A stretch of 64,000 nt of DNA. Origin: Gammaproteobacteria bacterium (GTDB lineage Bacteria > Pseudomonadota > Gammaproteobacteria > Competibacterales > Competibacteraceae). The first letter of the stretch is position 1. Each line of letters begins with the position of its first letter. Both the position numbers and the translations under genes were made by a program. The stretch lies in the NCBI GenBank assembly GCA_024235095.1, contig JACKNC010000002.1:744001-808000 (forward strand), in the 5' to 3' direction. Under the pieces are notes generated by a model. It made no database searches. It worked only from the letters and a program-made list of their open reading frames with translations, and was not told the origin of the DNA. Shown in pieces: positions 26,883-34,720 of the stretch.

Positions 26883-27746
26883 TCAAGAGGGCAGATGGCC
26901 GACCGCTAGATTATCGATCAGCCGCGCCCGACCGAGCCAGGCGGCGGCGAAAATCCGTAAATCAACCGCCATATCTTCGGGAGTAGGCCGTTGCAGGGTC
27001 TCAGCGTGACGGATTTCAAAATAATCGGGGCGGAAGCCCACCGCCCTGAGTTGCGCCCTGGCGTCCTCCTCCAAAATCGCAACATCCCGTTCGCCCTGTC
27101 GCCAGCGCTCCGCTGTGGTCTGTAACATGGCGTACAGGGTGGGAGCAACCGCCCGCTGTTCGGCAGACAGGTAGCCATTGCGCGAACTCATCGCCAAGCC
27201 ATCCTCTTCCCGCACGGTAGGCACGCCGACAATCTGGATCGGTATATTCAGGTCAGCGGTCATTCGGCGGATGACCATCAGTTGCTGCCAGTCCTTTTCG
27301 CCAAATACCGCGATGTCCGGTTGCACCATATTGAAAAGCTTGGTAACGACTGTGGCGACGCCCCCAAAATGGATGGGGCGGCTGGCTCCGCATAGTACGG
27401 TGGTGAATCCCGGCACGATCACCTGAGTCATGTCCTCCAAAGGGCGCGGATAAATGTCGGCCAGGTCCGGGGCGAACAGCAGGTCGAGTCGAGCTTCCTC
27501 CAGCTGACGGCTGTCCTCGTCCAGGGTGCGCGGATAGCCCGCGTAATCCTCATTCGGCCCAAACTGCATTGGGTTGACAAAGATGCTGGCGACGGTGCGC
27601 GGCGCGCATTGCCGCGCCCGTTCCACCAAGCGGATATGCCCACGATGCAGATTGCCCATGGTGGGCGCGAAAGCGACTTCTTCACCGGAGCGCCGCCAGG
27701 CGGCGACCTGGGTGCGCAGTTCGGTCAGGGTATGCACAGTCCGCAT
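26883..27746 (-). CDS. panC: PanC, pantothenate synthetase
   Basis: 287 aa. It joins pantoate and beta-alanine with ATP to make pantothenate. The N-terminal nucleotide site is FAPTMGNLHRGH (HxGH-like). FVNPMQFGPNEDYAGYPRTL, GEKDWQQLMVIRRM and the MSSRNGYL loop (KMSKS equivalent) are all present, and the length is normal. It follows panB on the minus strand with a 19-base gap, forming the expected panB-panC pair. Confidence 0.97.
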   Translation of the reverse strand: MRTVHTLTELRTQVAAWRRSGEEVAFAPTMGNLHRGHIRLVERARQCAPRTVASIFVNPMQFGPNEDYAGYPRTLDEDSRQLEEARLDLLFAPDLADIYPRPLEDMTQVIVPGFTTVLCGASRPIHFGGVATVVTKLFNMVQPDIAVFGEKDWQQLMVIRRMTADLNIPIQIVGVPTVREEDGLAMSSRNGYLSAEQRAVAPTLYAMLQTTAERWRQGERDVAILEEDARAQLRAVGFRPDYFEIRHAETLQRPTPEDMAVDLRIFAAAWLGRARLIDNLAVGHLPS

Positions 27747-27765
27747 GAAAAGCGCTCCTCAACAA

Positions 27766-28584
27766 TCAGGCAATGCAGTGCTCGGGGCCGGGAAATTCGC
27801 CGGTTTTGACCGTGCGCACATAGGTTTCCACCGCCGTTTGCAAGCTGTCGCAGCCGGTCAGAAAGTTCTTGGAGAACCGGGGGCGATGGCCTTGGGTGAT
27901 GCCCAGCATGTCGTAGCTGACGAGCACCTGGGCATCGCAATGCGGGCCAGCGCCGATGCCGATCAGCGGAATCGCCAGCGCCTCGGTCAACCGCGCCGCC
28001 AGTTCCGCCGGGATGCATTCCACCAGCGCCACGTCCGCGCCAGCATCCTGCAAGGCCAGCGCTTCGTCGATCATTTGCCGGGCGGCGGCTTCCTCGCGAC
28101 CCTGCACCTTGTAACCGCCCAGTTTGTGGATTGACTGCGGCAACAAACCCAGATGGGCACAGACCGGGATACCGTTGCGGCTGAGTTGGCGCACGGTGTC
28201 CGCCAGCCAGCCGCCGCCTTCCAGCTTGACCATCTGCGCGCCGCCTTCCTGCATCAACCGGGCCGCGCTGTACACGGCTTGTTCGACCGTGGGGTAGCTG
28301 GCAAAGGGCATGTCCGCCATGACCAAGGCGGTCTGACAGCCTCGCGCCACCAGGCGGGTATGATAGATCATATCTTCCAGCGTCACTGGCACCGTGGTGC
28401 GCTGCCCCTGAATGACCATGCCCAGCGAATCGCCGACCAGGATAACCTCCACGCCCGCCGTCTCCAACAACGCCGCGAAACTGGCGTCGTAGGCAGTCAG
28501 CACCGCGAATTTTTCCCCGTCGCGCTTCATCTTTGCCAGGGTCGTGACCGTAATCGGCTTGCGAGTCGATGCGTCTTTGTACAT
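27766..28584 (-). CDS. panB: PanB, ketopantoate hydroxymethyltransferase
   Basis: 272 aa from ATG 28584. It transfers a hydroxymethyl group from methylene-THF to 2-oxoisovalerate, the first pantothenate step. Motifs are KFAVLTAYDASFA, VGDSLGMVIQG (metal-binding aspartate), MVKLEGG, VECIPAELA (catalytic glutamate) and IGIGAGPHCDAQVLV. It sits between folK and panC on the minus strand. Folate (folK) and methylene-THF-dependent panB in one transcript make metabolic sense. Confidence 0.97.
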   Translation of the reverse strand: MYKDASTRKPITVTTLAKMKRDGEKFAVLTAYDASFAALLETAGVEVILVGDSLGMVIQGQRTTVPVTLEDMIYHTRLVARGCQTALVMADMPFASYPTVEQAVYSAARLMQEGGAQMVKLEGGGWLADTVRQLSRNGIPVCAHLGLLPQSIHKLGGYKVQGREEAAARQMIDEALALQDAGADVALVECIPAELAARLTEALAIPLIGIGAGPHCDAQVLVSYDMLGITQGHRPRFSKNFLTGCDSLQTAVETYVRTVKTGEFPGPEHCIA

Positions 28585-28624
28585 GGCGTACTCTACATGG
28601 AGCCATCCGAAATGACGAATGGAG

Positions 28625-29185
28625 TCAGGATGGCGGGTTTAAGTAAGGTTTCATTGGAAGTGGCTTTGGCGGCGTTATCGTAACCGGTTCGTTTGCAATG
28701 TCCAGACGCACGATGCTTTGAGACGGACAATTTCTGAGTAGCATCGTCAACTTTCCCTGTCCGATGATCGTCAAATCAGGCGCAATGTCATACAAGGGAT
28801 ACAAAACGAAGGCGCGTTGATGCAGGCGAGGATGCGGTAAGGTCAGTCGGGGATCGTTGCGGGTGATGGAACCGTAAAGTAGCAGATCCAGATCCAGGGT
28901 GCGCGGCCCCCAGCGTTCAGCGCGGATTCTTCCCTGGGCGTTTTCCAGCGCCTGGAGCGCGGCCAGCAAGGCATCCGGGGTCAACGTGGTTTCCAGGGCG
29001 GCGACGGCGTTGAGGTAGTCGGGTTGACCCGATGGCCCGCCGACCGGGGCGGTGCGGTACCAGGGCGAACACACCGTCAACCGGCTGACGGGGAGGGTGG
29101 CCAACCCCTGAAGCGCGCGTCGAACCTGGTGCGCTGGGTCGTGCAGATTGCTGCCAATGCCGATGTAGGCCCGTACCGACGGCAT
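28625..29185 (-). CDS. folK: FolK, HPPK (dihydropterin pyrophosphokinase)
   Basis: 186 aa. It transfers pyrophosphate from ATP to 6-hydroxymethyl-dihydropterin in folate synthesis. YIGIGSNLHDP at the N-terminus, YRTAPVGGPSGQPDYLNAV, RWGPRTLDLDLLLYG (metal-binding aspartates) and LPHPRLHQRAFVLYPL are the family signatures. The C-terminal 25 residues (PVTITPPKPLPMKP) are an unusual proline-rich tail. It lies between pcnB and panB, the gammaproteobacterial order. Confidence 0.96.
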   Translation of the reverse strand: MPSVRAYIGIGSNLHDPAHQVRRALQGLATLPVSRLTVCSPWYRTAPVGGPSGQPDYLNAVAALETTLTPDALLAALQALENAQGRIRAERWGPRTLDLDLLLYGSITRNDPRLTLPHPRLHQRAFVLYPLYDIAPDLTIIGQGKLTMLLRNCPSQSIVRLDIANEPVTITPPKPLPMKPYLNPPS

Positions 29186-29217
29186 AGAGGTACAAACTTT
29201 TCGCAGCGTGGGGCCAG

Positions 29218-30567
29218 TCAGGCGTCGGACCCTGGCGGAGGCGCTGACTGATCCTGCTGGGCTGACCGGGGCTTGCGGCGGCGGCGCGGTTTACCCTTTT
29301 TCGCCGGGGCGCGAGTCGCAGGTTGCGTGGCCTGGATTCGTTCAGCCTCGCTCATTCCTAGAAACCGGGTCCACCAGTCAGCCAGTTCCGCCGCCTGTTC
29401 ATCGGCGTCGGCGCGCAACGTCAGAAAATCATAGGCCGCTCGGAAACGAGGGTGGGTGACCAATCGCAGCGGTCGCTTCCCGGTAACTTGCGTCAGTCGC
29501 GGTTGCAACTCCCAAATTTCCCGCATCGGCAGGCTATAGCGGCGCGGCAGGGCGACCCGCCGGCTCTGCTCGCGGGTGACGATGTCGGCGACTTCCTGAA
29601 GAATATCGTGATCGCCCAGTCCATCAGCTTGCAGACGGCGCATCTGCTCGCGCATCGGCTCCCAGAGCAATGCGGCGAACAGGAACGCCGGATTCACTGG
29701 CTTATCGTCCGCCAGTCGCTGATCCGTATTCGCCAGGGCGCGGATCAGCAGGGTTTTCGGATAATGCTGCTGCTGGTGGCCCAGGCAACGCTCGGTGGCC
29801 GGAAACAGCCACCCAAACAGCCGGTAATGACGCAGTAGTTCAAAGGTCTGAATGGCGCTACCGTTCATGAACAGCTTGAGCATTTCGTCGAACAGGCGGG
29901 CCGGCGGAATTTGTTCCAGCAGGTGACCCAGACGGTGCAAGGGCGCTTCGGTGGCCGGATCGAGTTGCAGTCCCAGTTTGGCGGCGAACCGCACCGCGCG
30001 CAGCATCCGCACCGGGTCTTCGTGGTAGCGCTGCACCGGGTCGCCGATCAGGCGAATCAATCCGGCTTGCAGGTCCGCCATACCGCCTACATAGTCCAGC
30101 ACCGCGAAATTGGCGATATCGTAATAAAGGGCATTGATGGTGAAATCCCGCCGCCAGGCGTCTTCCTCGATGTTGCCGTAAACATTGTCGCTGAGAATGC
30201 GACCATCAGCGGCGCGCTCCACACCGGAGTCTTCGCCTTCTTTGCTGCGCGCGCGAAAGGTGGCGACTTCGACGATCTCCTGACCAAAACGCACATGGGC
30301 CAGCCGGAAGCGGCGACCGATGAGTCGGCAGTTACGAAAAAGTTTATAAATCTGCTCAGGACGGGCGTCGGTGGCGACGTCAAAGTCCTTGGGTTCGCGC
30401 CCTAGCAGCAAATCCCGCACGCCGCCGCCGACCAGGCAGGCGCGATGCCCAGCGTCGTGCAGCCGGTACAAGACCTTGACGGCGTTGGCGCTGATGTTGG
30501 CCCGCGAAATGTTGTGTTCGGGACGGGGAATGAGAATTGGCGGTGAATTTGGGTTTCGGGATTCCAA
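29218..30567 (-). CDS. pcnB: PcnB, poly(A) polymerase I
   Basis: 449 aa from ATG 30567. It adds 3' poly(A) tails that promote RNA decay. The nucleotidyltransferase signature CLVGGGVRDLLLGREPKDFDVATDA separates it from tRNA nucleotidyltransferase together with the PcnB-type N-terminus (HNISRANISANAVKVLYRLHDAG) and the basic C-terminal tail (KKGKPRRRRKPR), an RNA-binding feature of PcnB. IEEDAWRRDFTINALYYDI and the bacterial C-terminal helical domain are present. It is first in the minus-strand order pcnB-folK-panB-panC and divergent from tRNA-Glu. Confidence 0.95.
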   Translation of the reverse strand: MESRNPNSPPILIPRPEHNISRANISANAVKVLYRLHDAGHRACLVGGGVRDLLLGREPKDFDVATDARPEQIYKLFRNCRLIGRRFRLAHVRFGQEIVEVATFRARSKEGEDSGVERAADGRILSDNVYGNIEEDAWRRDFTINALYYDIANFAVLDYVGGMADLQAGLIRLIGDPVQRYHEDPVRMLRAVRFAAKLGLQLDPATEAPLHRLGHLLEQIPPARLFDEMLKLFMNGSAIQTFELLRHYRLFGWLFPATERCLGHQQQHYPKTLLIRALANTDQRLADDKPVNPAFLFAALLWEPMREQMRRLQADGLGDHDILQEVADIVTREQSRRVALPRRYSLPMREIWELQPRLTQVTGKRPLRLVTHPRFRAAYDFLTLRADADEQAAELADWWTRFLGMSEAERIQATQPATRAPAKKGKPRRRRKPRSAQQDQSAPPPGSDA

Positions 30568-30584
30568 GGAATATGCGCAAGCTC

Positions 30585-30612
30585 TTGTCTGAAGTCAAAG
30601 CGTGCGTATAAT
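30585..30612 (+). promoter_or_regulatory. Sigma70-type promoter of tRNA-Glu
   Basis: TTGTCT (30585-30590) and a perfect TATAAT (30607-30612) are separated by 16 bases, 35 bases before the tRNA. It overlaps the intergenic region divergent from pcnB. Confidence 0.65.
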
Positions 30613-30647
30613 ACATCTTTCTCTTCAAGACGCCAGTCAGCGATTTT

Positions 30648-30723
30648 GCTCCCTTCGTCTAGTGGCCCAGGACACCGCCCTCTCACGGCGGGAACAGGGG
30701 TTCGAAACCCCTAGGGAGCGCCA
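30648..30723 (+). tRNA. tRNA-Glu (anticodon CUC)
   Basis: 76 bases with a 7-bp acceptor stem (GCTCCCT/AGGGAGC), D-arm TCTAGTGGCCCAGGA, an anticodon stem CCGCC/GGCGG with loop CUCUCAC (anticodon CUC), T-arm AGGGGTTCGAAACCCCT and an encoded CCA end. It closely resembles the usual bacterial tRNA-Glu but with CUC instead of UUC, so it reads GAG codons. Mobile-gene fragments begin directly downstream. Confidence 0.95.
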
Positions 30724-30780
30724 TAGCACAATCAGCTCAAGCTGAATGAAAAACAGCAGCAACTGTTTCAGCAGCCGGCG

Positions 30781-31020
30781 GTGAGCGCGCTCTACCCGGA
30801 ATACTATCTGATCAAGATCAACCAGTTTAACGATGCGGTGAAAGACCCGCTGGATGAATGGATTTACTTTCTCAAGCATGAAGAAATTCAGGAGCATTTT
30901 ACAGCGTGCGGGTTACAAGCGGCGCGAGAGAAGCTGGATGTGTTGAAATTATCGCCCGAGGAGCGGGCGGCGTATGAGCGGTATATGGAGGATTTGCATT
31001 ATCAGGCGAGCATAATTTGA
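30781..31020 (+). pseudogene. C-terminal fragment of a PD-(D/E)XK nuclease-family transposase
   Basis: The 79 codons read VSALYPEYYLIKINQFNDAV, KDPLDEWIYFLKHEEIQEHF and EERAAYERYMEDLHYQASII, which match the C-terminal third of the widespread Rpn/PDDEXK-type putative transposases. The nuclease core is missing, so this is a relic. It starts within 60 bases of the tRNA-Glu end, suggesting past integration or recombination at the tRNA. Confidence 0.6.
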
Positions 31021-31066
31021 ACGGTTCGATAGGCGAGATTATCGTTTTACATTTCAAGGAGTAAGC

Positions 31067-31498
31067 ATGCTTGCAAATTATGAAACTGATATTATTGCCT
31101 GGTCTCGTGAACAAGCTCAGTGGTTGAAAGCCGGTCGGTTCGACCAATTGGATTTGGAACATTTAGCGGAAGAAATTGAAGACGTGGGTAAGAGCGAACA
31201 GCGGGAGCTTTCCAGTCGGATGGCTGTGTTGCTGGCCCATCTTCTCAAGTGGCAGCACCAACCTGAGCGCCGGGGCGCGTCATGGAAAATCACGATTCGC
31301 AATCAACGGAAAGGCATTATCCGTCGTTTGAACAAAACGCCTAGTCTGAAAGTAGATTTGGCGGATGCGGATTGGTGGGAAGGCGTATGGGAAGATGCAA
31401 CTGCACAAGCGGCTCAGGAAACCGGATTATCCAGCTTCCCTGAAGACTGCCCCTGGTCTTCCGAACAGGTGCTGGGACTGGACTGGCTACCGATGTAA
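31067..31498 (+). CDS. DUF29-family protein
   Basis: 143 aa. It begins LANYETDIIAWSREQAQWLKAGRFDQLDLEHLAEEIEDVG, followed by LLKWQHQPERRGASWKITIRNQR and SSFPEDCPWSSEQVLGLDWLP. These match the DUF29 family, common in cyanobacteria and some proteobacteria, with no established function. It has an intact frame and normal length. It lies in an accessory patch after tRNA-Glu. Confidence 0.85.
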   Translation: MLANYETDIIAWSREQAQWLKAGRFDQLDLEHLAEEIEDVGKSEQRELSSRMAVLLAHLLKWQHQPERRGASWKITIRNQRKGIIRRLNKTPSLKVDLADADWWEGVWEDATAQAAQETGLSSFPEDCPWSSEQVLGLDWLPM

Positions 31499-31551
31499 GC
31501 GAGCATGCGCCTGTTGAAAATCGTCAATTCCGGGCCAGCGAAGGCCCGCAC

Positions 31552-32307
31552 TCAATGGCCATCCTCCAGCCACGGGTTGATCGAAATCCAGCCAACCGGC
31601 TTTCCTTCTTTTGCCGATAGCGCCATCACGATGTCCTTATTTCTGCCGCGCAACGGCAGGTAGAGATAATCCGTCAACACGCCGCCATGCTGCTGGAGAA
31701 AGGCGTCAAGCGCTGCCTTAGCCTGGGGATTCTGCCCGGCGATTTTCGCCACGTCGAGACTGCGAGCACCCAGTTTTGTAAGGTCGGGTTGATAAGGTTC
31801 ATAGAATTCGGCCCGATATTCCAAGTCCTTTTCGCCTTTCAGCAACACACCAAACAATAAATCTTGCCGTTGTTGCGAGTCGTCGGGCAGATGCGCCTGC
31901 GCCAGGAGCGGGCCGATGCCGAAGCGGCGCTGGAGTTCCGGGTATTGCAGCTTGTCGAAGTCGATATCGGCGGCGGGAATCGAAGTAAACCGGTCGATGC
32001 CGAACACCACGAACGCCGGGCGCTCTTGGTAGATGATGGTTCCGCCGTAGATCAGCGCGCCGAGCTGAATGAGGATGATGCAACTCATATCGAATTTCAG
32101 ACTGGGCTTGCCGGGTTTGAAGACGATTAGGGTCAGCAGTGGCCCCAGGACGACATCGACGCCGGCCAGAATCCGCAACACCTGCCAGCCACCGTCAATG
32201 GCGAAGTACGGGGCGGGATACCAGACGAAAAACATGAGGCCGAGGAAGATCAGAAAAATCGTGATGCTGGCGGTCAGGTGCAGGGCGAAGGCGTGTCGTT
32301 TGGTCAT
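31552..32307 (-). CDS. TfpX/TfpZ-type type IV pilin accessory protein
   Basis: 251 aa from ATG 32307 (MTKRHAFALHLTASITIFLIFLGLMFFVWYPAPYFAIDGG). It has an N-terminal membrane segment, a second hydrophobic hairpin (LRILAGVDVVLGPLLTLIVF) and a third (CIILIQLGALIYGGTIIY), then a periplasmic domain with PAFVVFGIDRF. This architecture is that of TfpX/TfpZ accessory proteins, which aid assembly of particular pilin alleles. The pilin gene lies about 630 bases upstream on the same strand, which supports the call. Confidence 0.85.
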   Translation of the reverse strand: MTKRHAFALHLTASITIFLIFLGLMFFVWYPAPYFAIDGGWQVLRILAGVDVVLGPLLTLIVFKPGKPSLKFDMSCIILIQLGALIYGGTIIYQERPAFVVFGIDRFTSIPAADIDFDKLQYPELQRRFGIGPLLAQAHLPDDSQQRQDLLFGVLLKGEKDLEYRAEFYEPYQPDLTKLGARSLDVAKIAGQNPQAKAALDAFLQQHGGVLTDYLYLPLRGRNKDIVMALSAKEGKPVGWISINPWLEDGH

Positions 32308-32330
32308 CGGGGTGGGGACTTCGTAAATGG

Positions 32331-32543
32331 TTACTTTTTGCAGTGGATGGTATGTCGCGAAGCGCGGAGCTGATCCAGATTCTCTTCCCAATGCACTTTT
32401 CCTCTTAGCTCCAGAAGCTGACGGCGTTTCAGCAGCTTGGCGTACTCGGCCAGTGCGGTATTGACCGCCGCTTTTTTGGTCCCGAAGCAGCCAAGCTGCT
32501 GAACCTGGTTCAGAAGGCGTTCATCAAGTTCGATCATTCTCAT
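32331..32543 (-). CDS. VapB-type antitoxin, apparently orphan
   Basis: 70 aa. MIELDERLLNQVQQLGCFGTKKAAVNTALAEYAKLLKRRQ and LRGKVHWEENLDQLRASR match VapB-type (DUF2191-like) antitoxins: a ribbon-helix-helix N-terminus and a C-terminal toxin-binding tail with the typical LRGK-W segment. No PIN toxin follows; the next gene on the strand is the pilin accessory gene. A PIN gene lies about 1.4 kb away but has its own antitoxin. Confidence 0.65.
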   Translation of the reverse strand: MRMIELDERLLNQVQQLGCFGTKKAAVNTALAEYAKLLKRRQLLELRGKVHWEENLDQLRASRHTIHCKK

Positions 32544-32608
32544 GGGCTATGAAGGGTGGTTTTTAATGCACAATTATAATACTAATTTTTGTCAAATAAA
32601 AAATTGTT

Positions 32609-32760
32609 GGTTCTTCGATACTTTTTGTGGAATTGATGCAGCAATCCGTAGCAATCTGTAGGTCCGGCACCGGACGTGCCCGACATAGGCCTTCTTGTCG
32701 GGCAACGCTACGCTTTTGCCCGACCTACAGTGTGAGTTCCACAAGAACCCTCGAAGAACC
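32609..32760. mobile_element. Second MITE family, copy A
   Basis: 152 bases starting GGTTCTTCGATACTTTTTGT and ending ACAAGAACCCTCGAAGAACC, with inverted ends. AAATTGTT flanks both sides exactly (32601-32608, 32761-32768), an 8-base duplication. The interior holds a palindromic GTAGGTC/CCCGACCTAC-type repeat. Related elements lie at 59085-59225 and 62974-63114. It has no coding capacity. Confidence 0.75.
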
Positions 32761-32885
32761 AAATTGTTTTGATGTGCATTGATGAGCAGGAGGCCAAGTT
32801 ATCAATGACTATAAGACTAACGATCAACAACAAAGAGAGGCTCGCCTGACCTTATCGGTTTTTTCCTATAAAAACAACAGGCAAT

Positions 32886-32909
32886 AAAAAAACCCCCGTT
32901 ACCGGGGGC
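32886..32909 (-). terminator. Rho-independent terminator of the pilin gene
   Basis: On the minus strand a stem CCCCCG/CGGGGG with a four-base loop is followed by seven T. It lies 25 bases after the pilin stop codon. Confidence 0.85.
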
Positions 32910-32933
32910 TTTCGTTTCTACGTTAGCTGGGAA

Positions 32934-33467
32934 TCAACGGCATTGAGCCGGGGCATACTTGGCCAGCAGTGCGCCCGTCGCCGCAGCGGCCAGACCCTGG
33001 TTGGTGGCAGTCGCATTGGTGGCGCTGGCGCAAGCCCAGTCGACCGTGCCAGTGGTGCCTGCGCCGAGCGCTGCTGCCAGTGTTACAGCGGCGCCACCAG
33101 CCTGAACATAAGGTGACAAGATCACAGTGTCTGAGCCGGCGGCAATACCTACGTTACCTGCATTAAGTAAAATGGTGATCACGCCTGTTCCGGCAGTACC
33201 CAGCACGGAGGTCACGTATTTGCTCGTCGCACCAGCGCCAGCAGCCTGAGCATTCCAAGTGGCTATGGCTGCGTTCAGATCGGCGATCGTGGTCGCATTT
33301 TGGGCAACTTCCAACTTCAGCGGCTCCGCGATGCTCAAGCCTTCCGTGACGCGGGTGCGGATGGTGTAATCCTGATAAGCCGGTAGAGCGATCGCGGCCA
33401 AAATACCGATAATAGCCACAACGATCATCAGTTCGATCAAGGTAAAGCCGCGTTGGAACTTATTCAT
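32934..33467 (-). CDS. pilA: Type IV pilin (PilA-like)
   Basis: 177 aa from ATG 33467, with GAGGAG at the right distance. The prepilin motif [20 protein letters not shown] has the G/F cleavage site, glutamate at +5 and a hydrophobic helix for assembly, so PilD-type peptidase would cleave after RG. The globular part is alanine/threonine-rich and contains two cysteines, WACAS and AQCR at the C-terminus, forming the usual disulfide loop. It is the major or a minor subunit of a type IVa pilus. A sigma54-type promoter lies about 90 bases upstream and a terminator follows, so it is probably a single-gene transcript. Confidence 0.95.
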   Translation of the reverse strand: MNKFQRGFTLIELMIVVAIIGILAAIALPAYQDYTIRTRVTEGLSIAEPLKLEVAQNATTIADLNAAIATWNAQAAGAGATSKYVTSVLGTAGTGVITILLNAGNVGIAAGSDTVILSPYVQAGGAAVTLAAALGAGTTGTVDWACASATNATATNQGLAAAATGALLAKYAPAQCR

Positions 33468-33558
33468 GGGATAACTCCTCAATTTACTTTCAGAAAAAAC
33501 CCGGTTTTGGGTTAGGAAGTTGGGGGGATACGCTTGCGATCCCTTCGCGTTTGTCTGT

Positions 33559-33574
33559 TGCAGCCAGTGTGCCA
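33559..33574 (-). promoter_or_regulatory. Sigma54 promoter of pilA
   Basis: On the minus strand TGGCACACTGGCTGCA has GG and GC with the exact 10-base spacing of -24/-12 promoters. It sits about 92 bases upstream of the pilA start. PilS/PilR with sigma54 is the known pilA control in Pseudomonas and relatives. Confidence 0.8.
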
Positions 33575-33789
33575 GAATCGAAAACCTCCGTTATTTTTTT
33601 CTAATCTAATAAAAAATAAAAAGAAAAAATTAAACATTCCCCAAGCGGCATATCTACTCATTCCATAAGGGAACTTTTTGTCGGAAGCGTACTGACTTCA
33701 AAGGGCGCAGGTTGACGTTTTTGGTCAGGAGAGATGGATGGAGGGCTTTAGCGAGAACAAATTACTATCCATAATGAACTGCCCGTGAG

Positions 33790-33903
33790 GTAAGCGTTCA
33801 CCTCCCCCCTTTGGAAAAGGGGGGCCGGGGGGGATTTCGCACGAGCGACGGGGCCAAAATCCCCCCTCACCCCCCCTTGCTAAAGAGGGGACTGAACGGT
33901 TAC
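33790..33903 (+). mobile_element. IS66-like MITE, copy 3 (intact)
   Basis: 114 bases from GTAAGCGTTCACCTCCCC to GACTGAACGGTTAC. CCCGTGAG flanks both sides exactly (33782-33789, 33904-33911). Both ends start with GTAA as in IS66, and an 8-base duplication is the IS66 hallmark. The interior has long C and G tracts able to fold back. It lies between the pilA promoter region and the PIN toxin gene. Confidence 0.87.
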
Positions 33904-33969
33904 CCCGTGAGTACGAAAACAACTGACCAAAATTTGCATCGAAATATTGATAGCGTATAAGCTATCAAA

Positions 33970-34389
33970 ATGATTCCTATCGTTGTTGATGCCAATGTCT
34001 TTGTCTCAGCGCTTCGCTCGGAGGGTGGCGCTTCGCGTGAGGTACTCCGTCGAGCGTTGCACAGTGTTTATCAACCCCTATTTTCCAATGCGCTCTGGTT
34101 GGAATACGAAGATTTGCTGGGACGCAACGTCTGGTCCGAGGCCACCACGGCAGAGGAACGCCGGGAAGTACTTGCTGCGCTGGCGGGTAGCGGGCGCTGG
34201 GTCAGGATTTACTACCTCTGGCATCCTAATCTGCCTGACGAAGCAGATAATCACCTCATCGAACTAGCCATAGCCGGGGGCGCTACGGCTATCATCACCC
34301 ACAACACACGGAATTTGTTGCACAGCCAATTATTCTGGAAAAGCTTGTCCATCCTAACGCCTGCTCAATGCCTGGAGGCACTACGATGA
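33970..34389 (+). CDS. PIN-domain toxin
   Basis: 139 aa. IVVDANVFVSALRSEGGASREVLRRAL at the start, EYEDLL in the middle, then LPDEADNHLIELAIAGGATAIITHNTRNL carry the acidic residues of a PIN ribonuclease (DAN, E, D, N/T). It fits the COG1569-like family of putative toxin-antitoxin PIN proteins. Its stop overlaps the antitoxin start (ATGA at 34386), a toxin-first arrangement. It is probably an RNA-cleaving toxin. Confidence 0.87.
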   Translation: MIPIVVDANVFVSALRSEGGASREVLRRALHSVYQPLFSNALWLEYEDLLGRNVWSEATTAEERREVLAALAGSGRWVRIYYLWHPNLPDEADNHLIELAIAGGATAIITHNTRNLLHSQLFWKSLSILTPAQCLEALR

Positions 34390-34613
34390 GTACCCTAACG
34401 ATTCGTCTACCGAACGATACCCATGATCGGCTCAGACAACTCGCCGCCCTGCGAGGCGTCAGCCTTAATAAACTGATGGAAGAAATCAGCATCCAAACCT
34501 TATCCAGCTTTGACGCCGAGACCCGGTTTCGCGCCTTGGCGGCCCAAGCCGACCCACAACGGGCGCTGGCGATTCTGAACCGGCTGGATGAGCAGAATCA
34601 GATCACGCGCTAA
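34386..34613 (+). CDS. Ribbon-helix-helix antitoxin partner of PIN toxin
   Basis: 75 aa from ATG 34386, overlapping the toxin stop. STLTIRLPNDTHDRLRQLAALRGVSLNKLMEEI is an Arc/HicB-like ribbon-helix-helix DNA-binding motif, followed by an acidic/hydrophobic tail (FDAETRFRALAAQADPQRAL) that likely binds the toxin. It is translationally coupled to the PIN gene and probably autoregulates the pair. Confidence 0.85.
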   Translation: MSTLTIRLPNDTHDRLRQLAALRGVSLNKLMEEISIQTLSSFDAETRFRALAAQADPQRALAILNRLDEQNQITR

Positions 34614-34720
34614 TATATTTGCGTCAATGATCAATGGCGAATCTGTTTTAGCCACATTCCTATAGACTATATCGCTTAACATAATGAGAATTCATATAAA
34701 ATACTGAGGATTTTTCCACC

